This document shows, piece after piece, positions 7,725 through 17,417 of a stretch of DNA of 64,000 nt; the first letter of the stretch is position 1; each line of letters begins with the position of its first letter. Location: NCBI GenBank assembly GCA_963825175.1, contig CAWGSA010000001.1, positions 1,178,001 to 1,242,000 of the forward strand, written 5' to 3'. The DNA is from DATFTF01 sp963825175. GTDB lineage: Bacteria; Acidobacteriota; Thermoanaerobaculia; UBA5066; Gp7-AA6. A model generated the notes under the pieces. That model did no database searches. It saw only the letters and a program-made list of their open reading frames with translations, and was not told where the DNA came from. Position numbers and translations under genes: made by a program.

Positions 7725-8744
7725 CTAGACGATCCCCACCTTGTTCCAGGCGTCGCGCACGGCCTTCTCTTCCTTGCCGCCCGCTCCGAAGAGCTCCGCC
7801 GCGCCGGCGATCGTCTCCTTCGCGCAGGCGGCGAAGTCCGAGTCCTGCCGCAGGCGATTGGTCAGGGCGTCGTACCAGATCCTGCCGGCCTTCTCCCAGG
7901 CGAAGCCGCCGATCGCGACCGCGGCGAGGTAGAAGGCGTGGTTGGGAATCCCGGAATTGACGTGCACGCCGCCGTCGTCGTCGGTCGTCTGCACGTATCC
8001 GGCCATCGTGGCCGGCTGCGGGTCCTTCCCCAGCACCGGATCGTCGTACGCGTTCCCCGGCGCCTTCATCGACCGCAGGGCCGTGCCCTTGACCTTGGGG
8101 GCCAGGAGCCCCTCGCCGATCAGCCAATCGGCCTGCGGCGCGGTCTGCTTCAGCGTCCACTGCTTGACGAGCGACCCGAAGACGTCGGAGAAGGATTCAT
8201 TCAAGGCCCCGGGCTGGTCCTGGTAGTCCAGGTTCGCTTCGGCCGCCGTCACGCCATGCGTGAGCTCGTGGCCGATCACGTCGACGGAGCGGGTGAAGCG
8301 CTCGAAGAGCGTCCCGTCGCCGTCGCCGTAGACCATCTGCGCGCCGTTCCAGAACGCGTTGTCGTAGTCCTTCCCGTAGTGGACCGAGGAGTCCAGCCGC
8401 ATGCCCTGGCCGTCGATCGAGTTGCGGCCATAGACCTCGAAGTAGAGGTCGTATGTCGCGCCCGCGCCGTCGTAGGCCTCGTTGACCTCGGCGTCGGAGG
8501 AGCCGGGATCTCCTTCGCTGCGCACGAGCGTCCCCGGGAGCTTCGTGGAATGCTTGGCGTCGAAGACCGTGCGGCGCTTCTCGCCCACGGGCGTCGCCAG
8601 CTTGAGCGACGCCAAGAAGTGGCGCCGCTGGCGAAAACGCTCCGAGAGCGCGATCGTCCGCAGAGCCGCCCGCCGCTCGTTCGCGGACCCGTTTTCCGCG
8701 ATGGACACCAGGACGTGCGGCGGGACGATCGAGCAGAAGGCCAT
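7725..8744 (-). CDS. M4 family metalloprotease, protealysin-like
   Basis: The zinc site is VIGHELTHGV (HExxH) with the third ligand in NESFSDVFGSL, and the active-site histidine is in GGVHVNSGIPNHAFY: a thermolysin-family (M4) endopeptidase. It has no signal peptide. The N terminus CSIVPPHVLVSIAENG matches the short propeptide of protealysin, an intracellular M4 subgroup, and the 339-residue length fits. The start chosen is the ATG at 8744; a TTG nine bases upstream is in frame. The small inhibitor emfourin, often next to protealysins, is not seen. It acts as a neutral protease; its in vivo target is unknown. Confidence 0.88.
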   Translation of the reverse strand: MAFCSIVPPHVLVSIAENGSANERRAALRTIALSERFRQRRHFLASLKLATPVGEKRRTVFDAKHSTKLPGTLVRSEGDPGSSDAEVNEAYDGAGATYDLYFEVYGRNSIDGQGMRLDSSVHYGKDYDNAFWNGAQMVYGDGDGTLFERFTRSVDVIGHELTHGVTAAEANLDYQDQPGALNESFSDVFGSLVKQWTLKQTAPQADWLIGEGLLAPKVKGTALRSMKAPGNAYDDPVLGKDPQPATMAGYVQTTDDDGGVHVNSGIPNHAFYLAAVAIGGFAWEKAGRIWYDALTNRLRQDSDFAACAKETIAGAAELFGAGGKEEKAVRDAWNKVGIV

Positions 8745-8820
8745 GACGTCCAAAGTCTATCTCTGCAAACGCGTTGGATCGATGGCGCCACGGTGAACGC
8801 TTTGATCGTACCGAAGCGAT

Positions 8821-11001
8821 CTACTTCGGCTGAAAGTCCGGCATTCCCAGCTGCCAGAACAGGAACGCCTCCTCGTCGGCGAGCTCCACGTCGTGCTGCG
8901 ACTTGGTCGAGCCCATGCCGTGGCCGGCGTCGTAGTCGACGCGCAGGAGGATGGGCTTGCCCGAGGAGGTCGCCGCCTGCAGGCGCGCGGCCATCTTGCC
9001 GGCCTGCCACGGGGCGACGCGGGGATCGTTGGCGCCGGTGGTCAAGAGGACCGCGGGATACGCCGTGCTCTCCTTGACGTGCTGATAGGCGTCCATGGTG
9101 TAGAGGGCCTGGAATCCCTCCTCGGTCTTGACCGTCCCGAACTCCGGCACGTTGGCCGGACCGGACTCCATCGTCTCCGAGCGCAGCGCGTCGGAATCGC
9201 CCACGCGGATCAGGGCCGCGGCAAAGAGATCGGGGCGCTCGGTCACCGCGCCGCCGATGGTGATGCCGCCGGCCGACGTTCCCTCGCCCGCCAGGTGGGC
9301 CTGCGACGTGTACTTCTGGTCGATCAGATACTGGGCACAGGCTATGAAATCGTCGATCGTGTGGTGCTTGGTCAAGAGCATCCCGGAGCGGTGCCAGTCC
9401 TCGCCGTACTCGCCGCCTCCCCGCACGTGCGCCACGGCGAAGACGCCCCCGCGCTCGAGCCAGGCGAGAGCAGTCGGGTTGAAACTCGGATCGATCGTGA
9501 TGCCGTAGGCCCCGTATCCCTCGAGCCAGGTCGGATGGGACCCGTCCAACACAATGTCCTTCTTGTATACGATCGAGAGAGGAACCATGGTCCCGTCGGC
9601 GCTCTTCGCCTTGACCTCCTCCGACTCGATCCCGGAGAAGTCGACCGGCGAAGGGGGCGCCAGATGCGTATCGGTCAGGGTTCCCGCCTTCGGATCGTAG
9701 GCGTACCAGAGGGGCGGCCTCGTCCAGGAGGCCATTTGCAGGAGCGCGCCGTCCCGGCGGGCGTCCGTGGCCAGGTTGGAGATGGCTCCCTCGAAGGGGA
9801 GGGACACCGACTCGATCTTGCCTCCGGCTAGCGGAACGCGCCGGAGCCTTCCCAGACCGCCGTCGAGATCCTGCACGTACAGAGCGTCCCGGGCGACCGC
9901 GATGTTGACGACCACGGCGTCGGAGGCCGGCACGAGCTCGGCCGCCTTGGTCTCCCGATGCGCCAGGTCCCGGGTCTCGACCCGGAACCGCGGCGCGTTC
10001 TTGTGGGTCACGAGGTACGCGGTGTCGCCGTGCAGATCGAGGCCGGTCACGGCGTCGTCGACGTCCGCGATCTTGCGCCAGGAAATCGGACCTCCCCGCG
10101 CCACGGCTGCGCGCGCCGCATAGAGAGTGCGCTCGTTCTGGACGCCGTGCGCGACGACGCCGACGAGCCACGGCGAGACCGGCGACGAGAAGACGAACGG
10201 GATGTCTTCCGCCGTCATGGAGACGCTCTTGGAAAGCCCGAATCCGAAGACCGCCCGGTCCTTGGCCGCCGACCCCAGGACGTGGAGGCGGACCATGCTC
10301 TTCAAGTAGCGCGCGGTGGGAGGCGCCCCGGCTGCGGGCAGCGCGAGCTGGTTGTAGTAGAAGCTCTTGCCGTCGCCGCGCCAGGCCACCGCCCCGAACT
10401 GCGCCCGCGCGATGCGGTCGGGCAGCGACTTGCCGGTCGCCGTCTGCACGATCTGGAGCACGCTGTTCTCCGAGCCTCCCACCGAGACGCCCACCGCGAC
10501 GAGCTTCCCGTCGAGCGACGGCGCGAAGTAATCGATCGACGTGTGCTTTCCCTGGCTCGACCGCTTTTCCGGATCGAGAAGAACCCGCTCGGTCCCGGAG
10601 AACCCCTCCCGCACCATGAGCTTGCGGTTGTCCGAGCCGGGCTCGGCTTTCAAATAGAAGTAGCGGTCGCCCACCCAGTACGTGCCGGTGACAGCGACGC
10701 CAGCGTTGTCGAGCTCGCGGATCCGCTTCTCGAGCGCGCCGCGGCCGGGAATCCGGTCGAGGGCCGCGCGTGTGAAGTCGTTCTGTGCCTTCATCCATGC
10801 CGCGAACTCCGCGTTGCCGGGCTCCTCCATCCAGCGGTAGGGATCAACGACCTTCCTCCCGAAGTAGTCGTCGGTCACGGGGCGCACCGACGCAGCGGGA
10901 GGCGCGGCGGGGGTCTGCGCCCGGACCGTCCCGGCGCACGCCAGGGCCCAGGGCATGAGAAGCGTCGAAATCCGGCGCGGAAGAGCGGTCCAGCGGCGCA
11001 T
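8821..11001 (-). CDS. Prolyl oligopeptidase family serine peptidase (S9A), secreted
   Basis: About 726 residues. A signal peptide (SALLMPWALACAGTVRAQ region) is followed by the DPYRWMEEP motif of the family, a seven-bladed propeller and a C-terminal alpha/beta hydrolase domain. The catalytic serine is in GTSAGG (family GGSNGG), aspartate in TGANDPRV and histidine in DAGHGMG. It cleaves after proline in short peptides, here probably in the periplasm. The start is an ATG with AGGAGG eight bases upstream; the open frame extends further, but without a ribosome-binding site. The nearby protease on the same strand, 68 bases downstream, may share its transcript. Confidence 0.9.
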   Translation of the reverse strand: MRRWTALPRRISTLLMPWALACAGTVRAQTPAAPPAASVRPVTDDYFGRKVVDPYRWMEEPGNAEFAAWMKAQNDFTRAALDRIPGRGALEKRIRELDNAGVAVTGTYWVGDRYFYLKAEPGSDNRKLMVREGFSGTERVLLDPEKRSSQGKHTSIDYFAPSLDGKLVAVGVSVGGSENSVLQIVQTATGKSLPDRIARAQFGAVAWRGDGKSFYYNQLALPAAGAPPTARYLKSMVRLHVLGSAAKDRAVFGFGLSKSVSMTAEDIPFVFSSPVSPWLVGVVAHGVQNERTLYAARAAVARGGPISWRKIADVDDAVTGLDLHGDTAYLVTHKNAPRFRVETRDLAHRETKAAELVPASDAVVVNIAVARDALYVQDLDGGLGRLRRVPLAGGKIESVSLPFEGAISNLATDARRDGALLQMASWTRPPLWYAYDPKAGTLTDTHLAPPSPVDFSGIESEEVKAKSADGTMVPLSIVYKKDIVLDGSHPTWLEGYGAYGITIDPSFNPTALAWLERGGVFAVAHVRGGGEYGEDWHRSGMLLTKHHTIDDFIACAQYLIDQKYTSQAHLAGEGTSAGGITIGGAVTERPDLFAAALIRVGDSDALRSETMESGPANVPEFGTVKTEEGFQALYTMDAYQHVKESTAYPAVLLTTGANDPRVAPWQAGKMAARLQAATSSGKPILLRVDYDAGHGMGSTKSQHDVELADEEAFLFWQLGMPDFQPK

Positions 11002-11199
11002 ACGAGACCTCCTGTTGCAAAGCGCTGAATTCGAGTACGCAGATCGCTGTCGAAGGTTGAGCCCCCGAGGTTCCGGCGCCCGTTCGGGAAGGACCGGCAC
11101 GTCTGGACAGGGGCTATCCTACGGCCGCATGCGGGGACGTTTCTGAGCGGCCGGCCGGAAGGCTTTCCCGGTTCCCCGCCGCGGCCGATCCGTCTCGCC

Positions 11200-12660
11200 A
11201 TGCGCGGTCTGGCGATTCTCTTCTTCGTCAAGGCCGCCGCCCTGGCGCTCTTCGTTACGCCGCTCTGGGACGTGCCCGACGAGGTCGGACACTTCGCCCT
11301 GGTCGCGGATCTGGCCGACGGGCGGGGCCTGCCGACGCCGGGCCGGAGCGTCCTGCCCGAGGACGTCGTCCGCGACTGGACGAAGGGGAAGACGCTTCCG
11401 ATCGAGCAGCGCTGGAACTGGGTGGCCCAGCATCCGCCCCTCTATCACCTGCTGGCGGTGCCGTTTCTGGAGGCCGCGCGGGCCCTGACTTCCGACGTCC
11501 ACCTCCAGTACCGCGCGCCGCGTCTGCTCTCGGCTCTGTCGGGGGCCGCGGCGCTGCTGGTCTTCTTCGCCGTCTTCTGGGAGGCCTCCGGCGACGCCCT
11601 CTTCGCCTTCGCCGGCGCGGCCGCGGTCGGATTCGTGCCGATGTATTCCCACATGTCCTCGGGTACCAATCATGACGTGTTTCTGGCGCTCCTGTGCGGC
11701 GTGGCCGCGCTGTACGGCGTCCGCCTGGCGCGCAGCGGCCGATTCTCCGAGGGAATGAAGATGGGCGTGGCCCTGGCGCTGGCCGGAGTGACGAAGCTCT
11801 CGGCGCTCGTGGTCGCCGGGGCGCTGCTGGTCTTCGCGTGGCGATGGCTTTCCGCGCGGGGAGCCCGGCGGGTCGTGCAGTGGATCGCCCTTGCCACGAC
11901 CTCGGCGTCTCTGCCCGCCGTGTGGGCCCTGCGCCACTTCCTTCTTTTCGGGAATGTCCGCCTGCACCCGATCTCGAAGAAACCGCTGTCTCTGGCGAGC
12001 TTCCTCACCTACCTGCGCGACGACCCGGTGGTCGACCACACCTTCAAGAACTTCGTCGGTCTGATCGGATGGACCGGGACAGGGGCCGGAAACGTGCGCT
12101 GGTTCCAGATCTCCGGAATCTTCCTCGCACCGTATCTGGCGGTGTCCCTGGCCGCCGCGCTGGCGGCCGCGATCTGGCTGTGGAGGACGGACCACGGGCG
12201 CGGCCGCACCGTCGCCCGCACCGCGGCGATCCTTGCCTTTCTCTTCTGCGTGTTCTGGCTCTTCGCCGGCGCGGACGGCGCGGCACCGCCCAAACGCCTT
12301 CTCTATGCGCTCCTGGCGTCGGCGCCGCTGCTCGCGCTGCCCCGGCTGGCGCGCGCGCCCGACGATCCCGACCAGGCCGCGCTCGCCTCCCACGCGGTTT
12401 TCCTGCTCTTCGCCGCGGCCTACCTGGTCAACAGCTGGGAGGCCTACGCCATCTACGGCTCCCTGCGCGCGACGAACGGGCGCTACTTTTTCGCCGTGAT
12501 TCCCTTTCTCGGTCTGGCCTTCCTGTGGCCAGCGGCGAAGCTGTGGAAACCGGGCCGGGTGCGCGACGCGGCCTTCCTCGGCGGGCTGGCCCTGCTGGCT
12601 CTCGACGAGGCCGCGTTCTTCCTGCTGAAGGTCGTCCCGTTCTACAGGGGCGCGCCGTAG
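11200..12660 (+). CDS. DUF2142-like polytopic membrane protein
   Basis: A 486-residue protein with about eleven hydrophobic segments. An acidic motif WDVPDEVGHFAL lies just after the first helix; such a PDExxHF motif is characteristic of DUF2142 proteins, which resemble membrane glycosyltransferases of the GT-C fold. A second motif, HPPLYHLLA, is also typical of these. It may transfer sugars from a lipid-linked donor, but no partner gene is adjacent. The start is an ATG without a strong ribosome-binding site. Confidence 0.65.
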   Translation: MRGLAILFFVKAAALALFVTPLWDVPDEVGHFALVADLADGRGLPTPGRSVLPEDVVRDWTKGKTLPIEQRWNWVAQHPPLYHLLAVPFLEAARALTSDVHLQYRAPRLLSALSGAAALLVFFAVFWEASGDALFAFAGAAAVGFVPMYSHMSSGTNHDVFLALLCGVAALYGVRLARSGRFSEGMKMGVALALAGVTKLSALVVAGALLVFAWRWLSARGARRVVQWIALATTSASLPAVWALRHFLLFGNVRLHPISKKPLSLASFLTYLRDDPVVDHTFKNFVGLIGWTGTGAGNVRWFQISGIFLAPYLAVSLAAALAAAIWLWRTDHGRGRTVARTAAILAFLFCVFWLFAGADGAAPPKRLLYALLASAPLLALPRLARAPDDPDQAALASHAVFLLFAAAYLVNSWEAYAIYGSLRATNGRYFFAVIPFLGLAFLWPAAKLWKPGRVRDAAFLGGLALLALDEAAFFLLKVVPFYRGAP

Positions 12661-12708
12661 CGGAACCGTGCTTGTCGCCGGCGCCGGCGGTCCGTTAGTC
12701 TCCCTGCC

Positions 12709-13626
12709 GTGACACGGGGAAAGAACTTTCGCGTTGGCCTCGTCCAGATGGCCTGCGCGGCCGGATCCCGAGGCGAACCTCGCACGCGCCGTCGGCTTCG
12801 TCCAGGACGCCGCCCGCCACGGGGCCGAGGTCGTGTGCCTCCCCGAGCTCTTCCGGTCCCGGTACTTCTGCCAGCGGGAGGACCCGGCGACGTTCGACCT
12901 GGCCGAGACGGTGCCGGGGCCGACCACACAGCGGCTGTCCGAAGCCGCCCGGGCCAACAATATAAGTCATTGTGGCCCCGATCTTCGAGCGGCGGGCGCC
13001 GGGCCTGTACCACAACAGCGCCGCGGTCCTCGACGCCGACGGGAAGCTGCTCGGCCTCTACCGCAAGATGCACATCCCCGACGACCCGGCCTACTACGAG
13101 AAGTTCTATTTCACGCCGGGCGACCTGGGCTTCCCCGCGTTCGACACGCGCGCCGGGCGCATCGCCACGCTCATCTGCTGGGACCAGTGGTATCCGGAGG
13201 GGGCACGCCTGTCGGCGCTCGCCGGCGCCGAAGTCCTCTTCTATCCCACCGCCATCGGCTGGCATCCGCACGAGAAGGCCGAGCACGGCGCGGCCCAGCG
13301 CGACGCCTGGATCACCGTGCAGCGCGGCCACGCGATCGCCAACGGGCTCTACGTCGCCGCGGTCAACCGCGTCGGGCACGAGACGCCGGAAGGCGGCGGC
13401 GCGGGCATCGAGTTCTGGGGATCGCTCTTTCGTCGCCGACCCCCAGGGCGTGATCGTCGCGCAGGGCTCGCCCGACCGCGAGGAGATCCTGGTCGCGGAG
13501 ATCGACCTGGCCCGCATCGAGGACGTACGGCGCAACTGGCCGTTCCTGCGGGACCGGCGCATCGACGCCTATTCCGGGATCACCCGCCGCTTCCTCGACG
13601 AGGACCCGTGGCCGAAAAAGACGTAG
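12709..13626 (+). pseudogene. aguB: N-carbamoylputrescine amidase (nitrilase family), broken by three single-base insertions
   Basis: The nitrilase catalytic triad is fully encoded: glutamate in VVCLPELF, lysine in LYRKMHIPDD, cysteine in TLICWDQWYPE. To read it, one extra base must be removed near 12767 (GCGGCC-g-GATCCC), near 12965 (AATATA-a-GTCATT) and near 13430 (GGGATCG-c-TCTTTC). The corrected sequence runs without a break from NFRVGLVQMACA to RRFLDEDPWPKKT, about 300 residues, a normal length. The enzyme converts N-carbamoylputrescine to putrescine. It overlaps the next gene, aguA, as in other agu operons. Either a recent loss or assembly errors. Confidence 0.75.
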
Positions 13627-14692
13627 CGCCCGCCGCGCTGGGGTTCCGCCTGCCGGCGGAATGGGAGCCGCACGAGGCCACCTGGATCGGCTGGCCGCAC
13701 AACCGGACCGACTGGCCCGGCAAGTTCGCGCCCGATCCCGTGGGTCTACGCGGAGATGGTGCGGCGCCTCGCCGCGGGCGAGCTCGTTCGGGTCCTGGTC
13801 GAGTCCCGGCCGCACGAGGACGGCGTCCGCCGCGTCTTGAAGCGCGCCGGCGCCGATGGCACGCGCGTCGAGTTCTTCCGGTTCCCGACCGACCGGGGAT
13901 GGACCCGCGACTCGGGCCCGACGTTCCTCGTCCACGACCGCTCCGGAGAGGTGTCCATCGCCCGCTTCGCCTTCAACGGATGGGCCCGCTATCCCGACTT
14001 CAAGAAGGACGCCCGCCTCGCCGACCGCATCGCGAAGACCTTCGGGACCCGCGTTTTTCGCGCCGAGGTCGACGAGCGCGACGTCGTGCTCGAGGGCGGC
14101 GCGATCGACGTCAACGGGCGCGGGACGCTCGTGACCACCGAAGAGTGCCTGCTCGACCGGCGGATCCAGGCGCGAAATCCGGATCTCGACCGCGCACGGC
14201 TACGAGAAGGTCTTCCGCGATTTCCTGGGCGTCCGCCAGGTCCTGTGGCTCGGCCGCGGCATCGCCGGCGACGACACGCACGGGCACGTCGACGACCTGT
14301 GCCGGTTCGTCAACGCCACGACCGCGGTGCTCTGCCGGGAGGAAAACGCGTCGGACGCCAACTACGGCGCGCTCGAGGAGAACCGCGAGCGCCTCGCCGG
14401 CGCGCGCCTGGAGGACGGGTCGCGGATCGAGGTCGTGGACCTGCCCATGCCTTCTCCCGTCGTGTTCGACGGCCGCCGGCTTCCTGCCTCCTACGCGAAC
14501 TTCTACATCGGCAACGCGGCAGTGCTCGTGCCGACGTTCAACGATCCCAGGGACCGCGTCGCGCTCGGCATCCTCTCCGAGCTCTTCTCCGATCGCCCGG
14601 TGGTCGGCATCCATGCGGTCGACCTCGTGTGGGGTCTGGGGACGGTGCACTGTTTGACGCGACAGCAACCCTTGCTCCGCCTGCGCGGCTGA
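13608..14692 (+). pseudogene. aguA: Agmatine deiminase (PAD-type), broken by two single-base insertions
   Basis: Family motifs are all present: WIGWPHNRTDWPGKF, FRFPTDRGWTRDSGPTF, GGAIDVNG, DDTHGHVDDLCRFV and the catalytic cysteine in GTVHCLTRQQP. The frame changes at about 13737 (GCGCCC-g-ATCCCG) and 14195 (GACCGC-g-CACGGC); removing one base at each restores one frame. The predicted length is about 360 residues, normal for the family. It makes N-carbamoylputrescine from agmatine, the substrate of the adjacent aguB product. GTG at 13608 lies inside the end of aguB. No arginine decarboxylase is in the window. Confidence 0.75.
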
Positions 14693-14699
14693 CGCGGCT

Positions 14700-14820
14700 G
14701 CGCCGCCGGCGGGCGGCTCTGCCAAAGGGCCTCGACCGGGCGCCTGACCACTTGCTCCGCTCCGGCTCCCGAGGGCGGCCGCAAGGGCCGCCCCTACGGC
14801 ACCACACGAACGGGCCGAGA
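14700..14820. repeat. Dispersed intergenic repeat, copy 2
   Basis: The same blocks as copy 1 occur in the same order: GGCGGGCGGCTCTGCC, then GACCGGGCGCCTGACC, then TTGCTCCGCTCCGGCTCC. After them comes a palindrome, GGGCGGCC-GCAA-GGGCCGCCC, with CCTACGG, which also resembles part of copy 4. It follows aguA directly and holds no coding sequence. Confidence 0.5.
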
Positions 14821-14831
14821 GTTCTCCTTCT

Positions 14832-14859
14832 CGTCACTTGTCACTCGTCACTCGTCACT
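14832..14859 (-). repeat. Heptamer array, GTGACGA family (four units)
   Basis: Four units of CGTCACT/TGTCACT on the plus strand, that is GTGACGA-type units on the minus strand. The array stands 35 bases before the start of the next gene and does not follow a gene end in the sense direction, unlike most of the others. Confidence 0.85.
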
Positions 14860-14894
14860 CCCTCCTCGCCGGCCGCCGGACATAATAGAGACAC

Positions 14895-15986
14895 ATGACC
14901 CCCATCGAAGACTTGGAGACGCCCGCCATCTTGATCGACTTCGACGTGCTCGAGGCCAACATCGCCCGGCAGGCCGAGCGGGCGCGGGCCGCCGGCGTGA
15001 AGCTGCGGCCACACGGCAAGACGCACAAAGTTCCCGAGGTCGGGCGCATGCAGCTCAAGGCCGGAGCCGCGGGGCTGACGCTCGCCAAGACCGGCGAGGC
15101 GGAAGTCTTCGCCGGCGCGGACTTCGACGACCTCTTCCTGGCCTATCCCATCGTCGGCGCGGACAAGGGTCGCCGCCTGCTGCGCCTTTGCGACCGCGTC
15201 CGCCTGCGCGTGGGCGCCGACAGCGTGGAGGGAGCCGCGACGCTGGCTTCGGTGTTCCACGCCGCGGGACGGCGGCTGGACGTGCTCCTGAAAGTCGACG
15301 TCGGGCTCCACCGCGTCGGCGTTGCGCCGGAGCGGGCCCTGGAGACGGCCCGCCGCGTGGCCGCGCTGCCCGGCATCAACCTGGCCGGCATCTTCACGCA
15401 CGCTGGCCACGCCTACCGCGAGGGTTCTCCCGAGGGCGTCGCGGCGGTCGGCCGGAGCGAGGGCGAGATCCTCACGCGGGTGGCGCAGGAGCTGAGGCGC
15501 GAAGGGCTGCCCGTCGGCGAAGTCTCCGTGGGATCGACGCCGACCGCGCCGCACGCGATGACCGTGCCCGGCGTCACGGAATGCCGGCCCGGCAACTACG
15601 TCTACCATGACGCGTCGCAGGTCAGCCTGGGGACCTGCGCTCTCCCCGACTGCGCCCTGACCGTGCTCGCGACCGTCGTCTCGGTTCCCGCATCCGGCCG
15701 CGCCGTCCTCGACGCCGGCTCCAAGACGCTGTCGACCGATCCTCTGCGGCCGAGAGACGGCGGACACGGGTTCGTCCTGGGCGGCTCCTCGCGTTTGACG
15801 AGCCTCTCCGAGGAGCACGGCGTGATCGGCGTCGCTCCCGGCGAGTCCTTCCGCGTGGGCCAGCGCGTCCGGGTGCTTCCCAACCACGCCTGCGTGGTGT
15901 CGAACCTTCACGACCGGGTCCACGCCGTCCGCGGCGGGCGAGTGGAGGAGACCTGGACCGTGGCCGCCCGCGGCCGCGTGGACTGA
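14895..15986 (+). CDS. D-threonine aldolase / D-serine dehydratase-like PLP enzyme (alanine racemase fold)
   Basis: 363 residues. The N-terminal TIM-barrel domain has the PLP lysine in KLRPHGKTHKVPEVG, the signature of the fold-type III DSD1/D-threonine aldolase family. The C-terminal beta domain carries the metal-ligand motif LPNHACVVSNLHD (His, Cys) and a SEEHGV segment that binds divalent metal. It cleaves or dehydrates a D-hydroxyamino acid; which one cannot be told from sequence. The ATG lies at the end of a spacer with a heptamer array. The next gene starts 12 bases after its stop. Confidence 0.85.
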   Translation: MTPIEDLETPAILIDFDVLEANIARQAERARAAGVKLRPHGKTHKVPEVGRMQLKAGAAGLTLAKTGEAEVFAGADFDDLFLAYPIVGADKGRRLLRLCDRVRLRVGADSVEGAATLASVFHAAGRRLDVLLKVDVGLHRVGVAPERALETARRVAALPGINLAGIFTHAGHAYREGSPEGVAAVGRSEGEILTRVAQELRREGLPVGEVSVGSTPTAPHAMTVPGVTECRPGNYVYHDASQVSLGTCALPDCALTVLATVVSVPASGRAVLDAGSKTLSTDPLRPRDGGHGFVLGGSSRLTSLSEEHGVIGVAPGESFRVGQRVRVLPNHACVVSNLHDRVHAVRGGRVEETWTVAARGRVD

Positions 15987-15998
15987 AGCGCCCATCGC

Positions 15999-17417
15999 AT
16001 GACTTCGACGGTCACGCTTCCGCTGTGGCTGGTCGTTCTCCTGGCCGCGCTCGCGCTGTGGGCGACGCTCGACGTCCTGCTCCTCCCATCCGCGCGCTGG
16101 GTCCTGCGGCGGCGGGTCCACCGCGTGCTCGAAGAGATCAACACGAAGTTGAAGATCCGCATCCCGCCGCTGACCCTGACCAAGCGCGACGTCCTGATCG
16201 ACCGCCTCCTCTTCGATCCGCAGGTCCAGGAGGCCGCCGACGCGGAGGCACGGGAGACCAGCACTCCGCGTGAGATCGCGATGGGACGCGTCGACCACTA
16301 CGCCCGCGAGATCGTCCCTTCATTCAACGCCTACGCGTATTTCCGGATCGGCTACGCGCTGGCCCGCAATCTGGCCCGGTTTCTCTACCGGGTCCGGCTG
16401 GGATACTCCGACGAGGCCGGCCTCGCGACGATCGCAGACAAGACGACCGTCGTCTTCCTCATCAATCACCGCAGCAACATGGACTACATCCTGGTGGGGT
16501 ATCTCGCAGCGGAGAAGGCGGCGCTCTCGTACGCCGTGGGCGAGTGGGCTCGCATCTGGCCGCTCCAGACGCTGATCCGGGCCATGGGCGCCTACTTCGT
16601 CCGGCGCAACTCGCGCGACGCGCTCTACCGCAAGGTCCTGGAACGCTACGTGGCCATGGCCACCGCGGCCGGCGTTACGCAGGCGGTCTTCCCCGAGGGA
16701 GGACTCTCCAAGGACGGGCGACTGCGCCCTCCGAGGCTGGGCATCCTCGACTACATGCTGCGGGCCTTCGATCCTGCGGGCGACCGCGACATTGCCTTCG
16801 TGCCGGTCGGAATCAACTACGACCGTGTCTTCGAGGATCGGACGCTCCTGGCCGGTCTGGACACCGCGACCGCCCGCCCGGGGGCCCTGCGCGCCGCGGC
16901 GACCACGATCGGTTTCGTTCTGCGCAACCTTCTTCTCATGGCCAGCAACCGGTGGCATCGGTTCGGTTACGCCTGCGTCAATTTCGGCTCGCCGGTGTCC
17001 TTCGCGCGGTACGCCCGCGAGCGCGGGCTCGACCTGCGCGGCCTGACCAAGGAAGAGCGGTTCGCCCAAGTCGATGCCCTGGCGCACAATCTGATGGCCT
17101 CGATCGCCCGGATCATCCCGGCCGTGCCGGTGCCCCTGGTGGCCACTGTCTTCGTCCGGGATCCCGAGCGCAGTTGGAGCGAGCTCGAGCTGAAGGCGGA
17201 GGTGTACCGGCTGATGGAAGAACTCGAATCGCGTGGCGCGCACGTCTACGTCCCGCGCGGCGACCAGGACTACGCGATCGACGTCGGCCTGCGGATGTTG
17301 ACGCTGCGCCGCCTGGTCCGTGAGGAAGAGGGACTCTTCACCGCGCAGCGGCAGGAGCTACCGCTGCTGGCCTACTACTCCAACTCGATCGCCCACCTGT
17401 TCGGCCCGAACCCCTGA
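15999..17417 (+). CDS. PlsB-like glycerol-3-phosphate acyltransferase
   Basis: 472 residues. The acyltransferase motifs appear in order: FLINHRSNMDYILVGY (HX4D block 1), YFVRRNSRDALYRKVL (block 2), AVFPEGGLSKDGR (block 3) and FVPVGINYDRVFED (block 4), which is the PlsB rather than the PlsC pattern. It would acylate glycerol-3-phosphate at position 1 to start phospholipid synthesis. E. coli PlsB is about 800 residues; this shorter form lacks the large N-terminal part. One N-terminal helix anchors it in the membrane. Its 3' end overlaps the opposing BtaA-like gene by 60 bases. Confidence 0.82.
   Translation: MTSTVTLPLWLVVLLAALALWATLDVLLLPSARWVLRRRVHRVLEEINTKLKIRIPPLTLTKRDVLIDRLLFDPQVQEAADAEARETSTPREIAMGRVDHYAREIVPSFNAYAYFRIGYALARNLARFLYRVRLGYSDEAGLATIADKTTVVFLINHRSNMDYILVGYLAAEKAALSYAVGEWARIWPLQTLIRAMGAYFVRRNSRDALYRKVLERYVAMATAAGVTQAVFPEGGLSKDGRLRPPRLGILDYMLRAFDPAGDRDIAFVPVGINYDRVFEDRTLLAGLDTATARPGALRAAATTIGFVLRNLLLMASNRWHRFGYACVNFGSPVSFARYARERGLDLRGLTKEERFAQVDALAHNLMASIARIIPAVPVPLVATVFVRDPERSWSELELKAEVYRLMEELESRGAHVYVPRGDQDYAIDVGLRMLTLRRLVREEEGLFTAQRQELPLLAYYSNSIAHLFGPNP

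Noticed and set aside
8276..10798. An 840-codon open frame antisense to the prolyl oligopeptidase gene
   Set aside because: Its translation is arginine/glycine/proline-rich with no family motif; the opposite strand has a full S9A peptidase. Long antisense frames are usual at this GC content.
12709..14692. Programmed ribosomal frameshifting in aguB and aguA
   Set aside because: Five breaks in two genes, with no slippery heptanucleotide or pseudoknot at the sites, do not fit programmed shifts.
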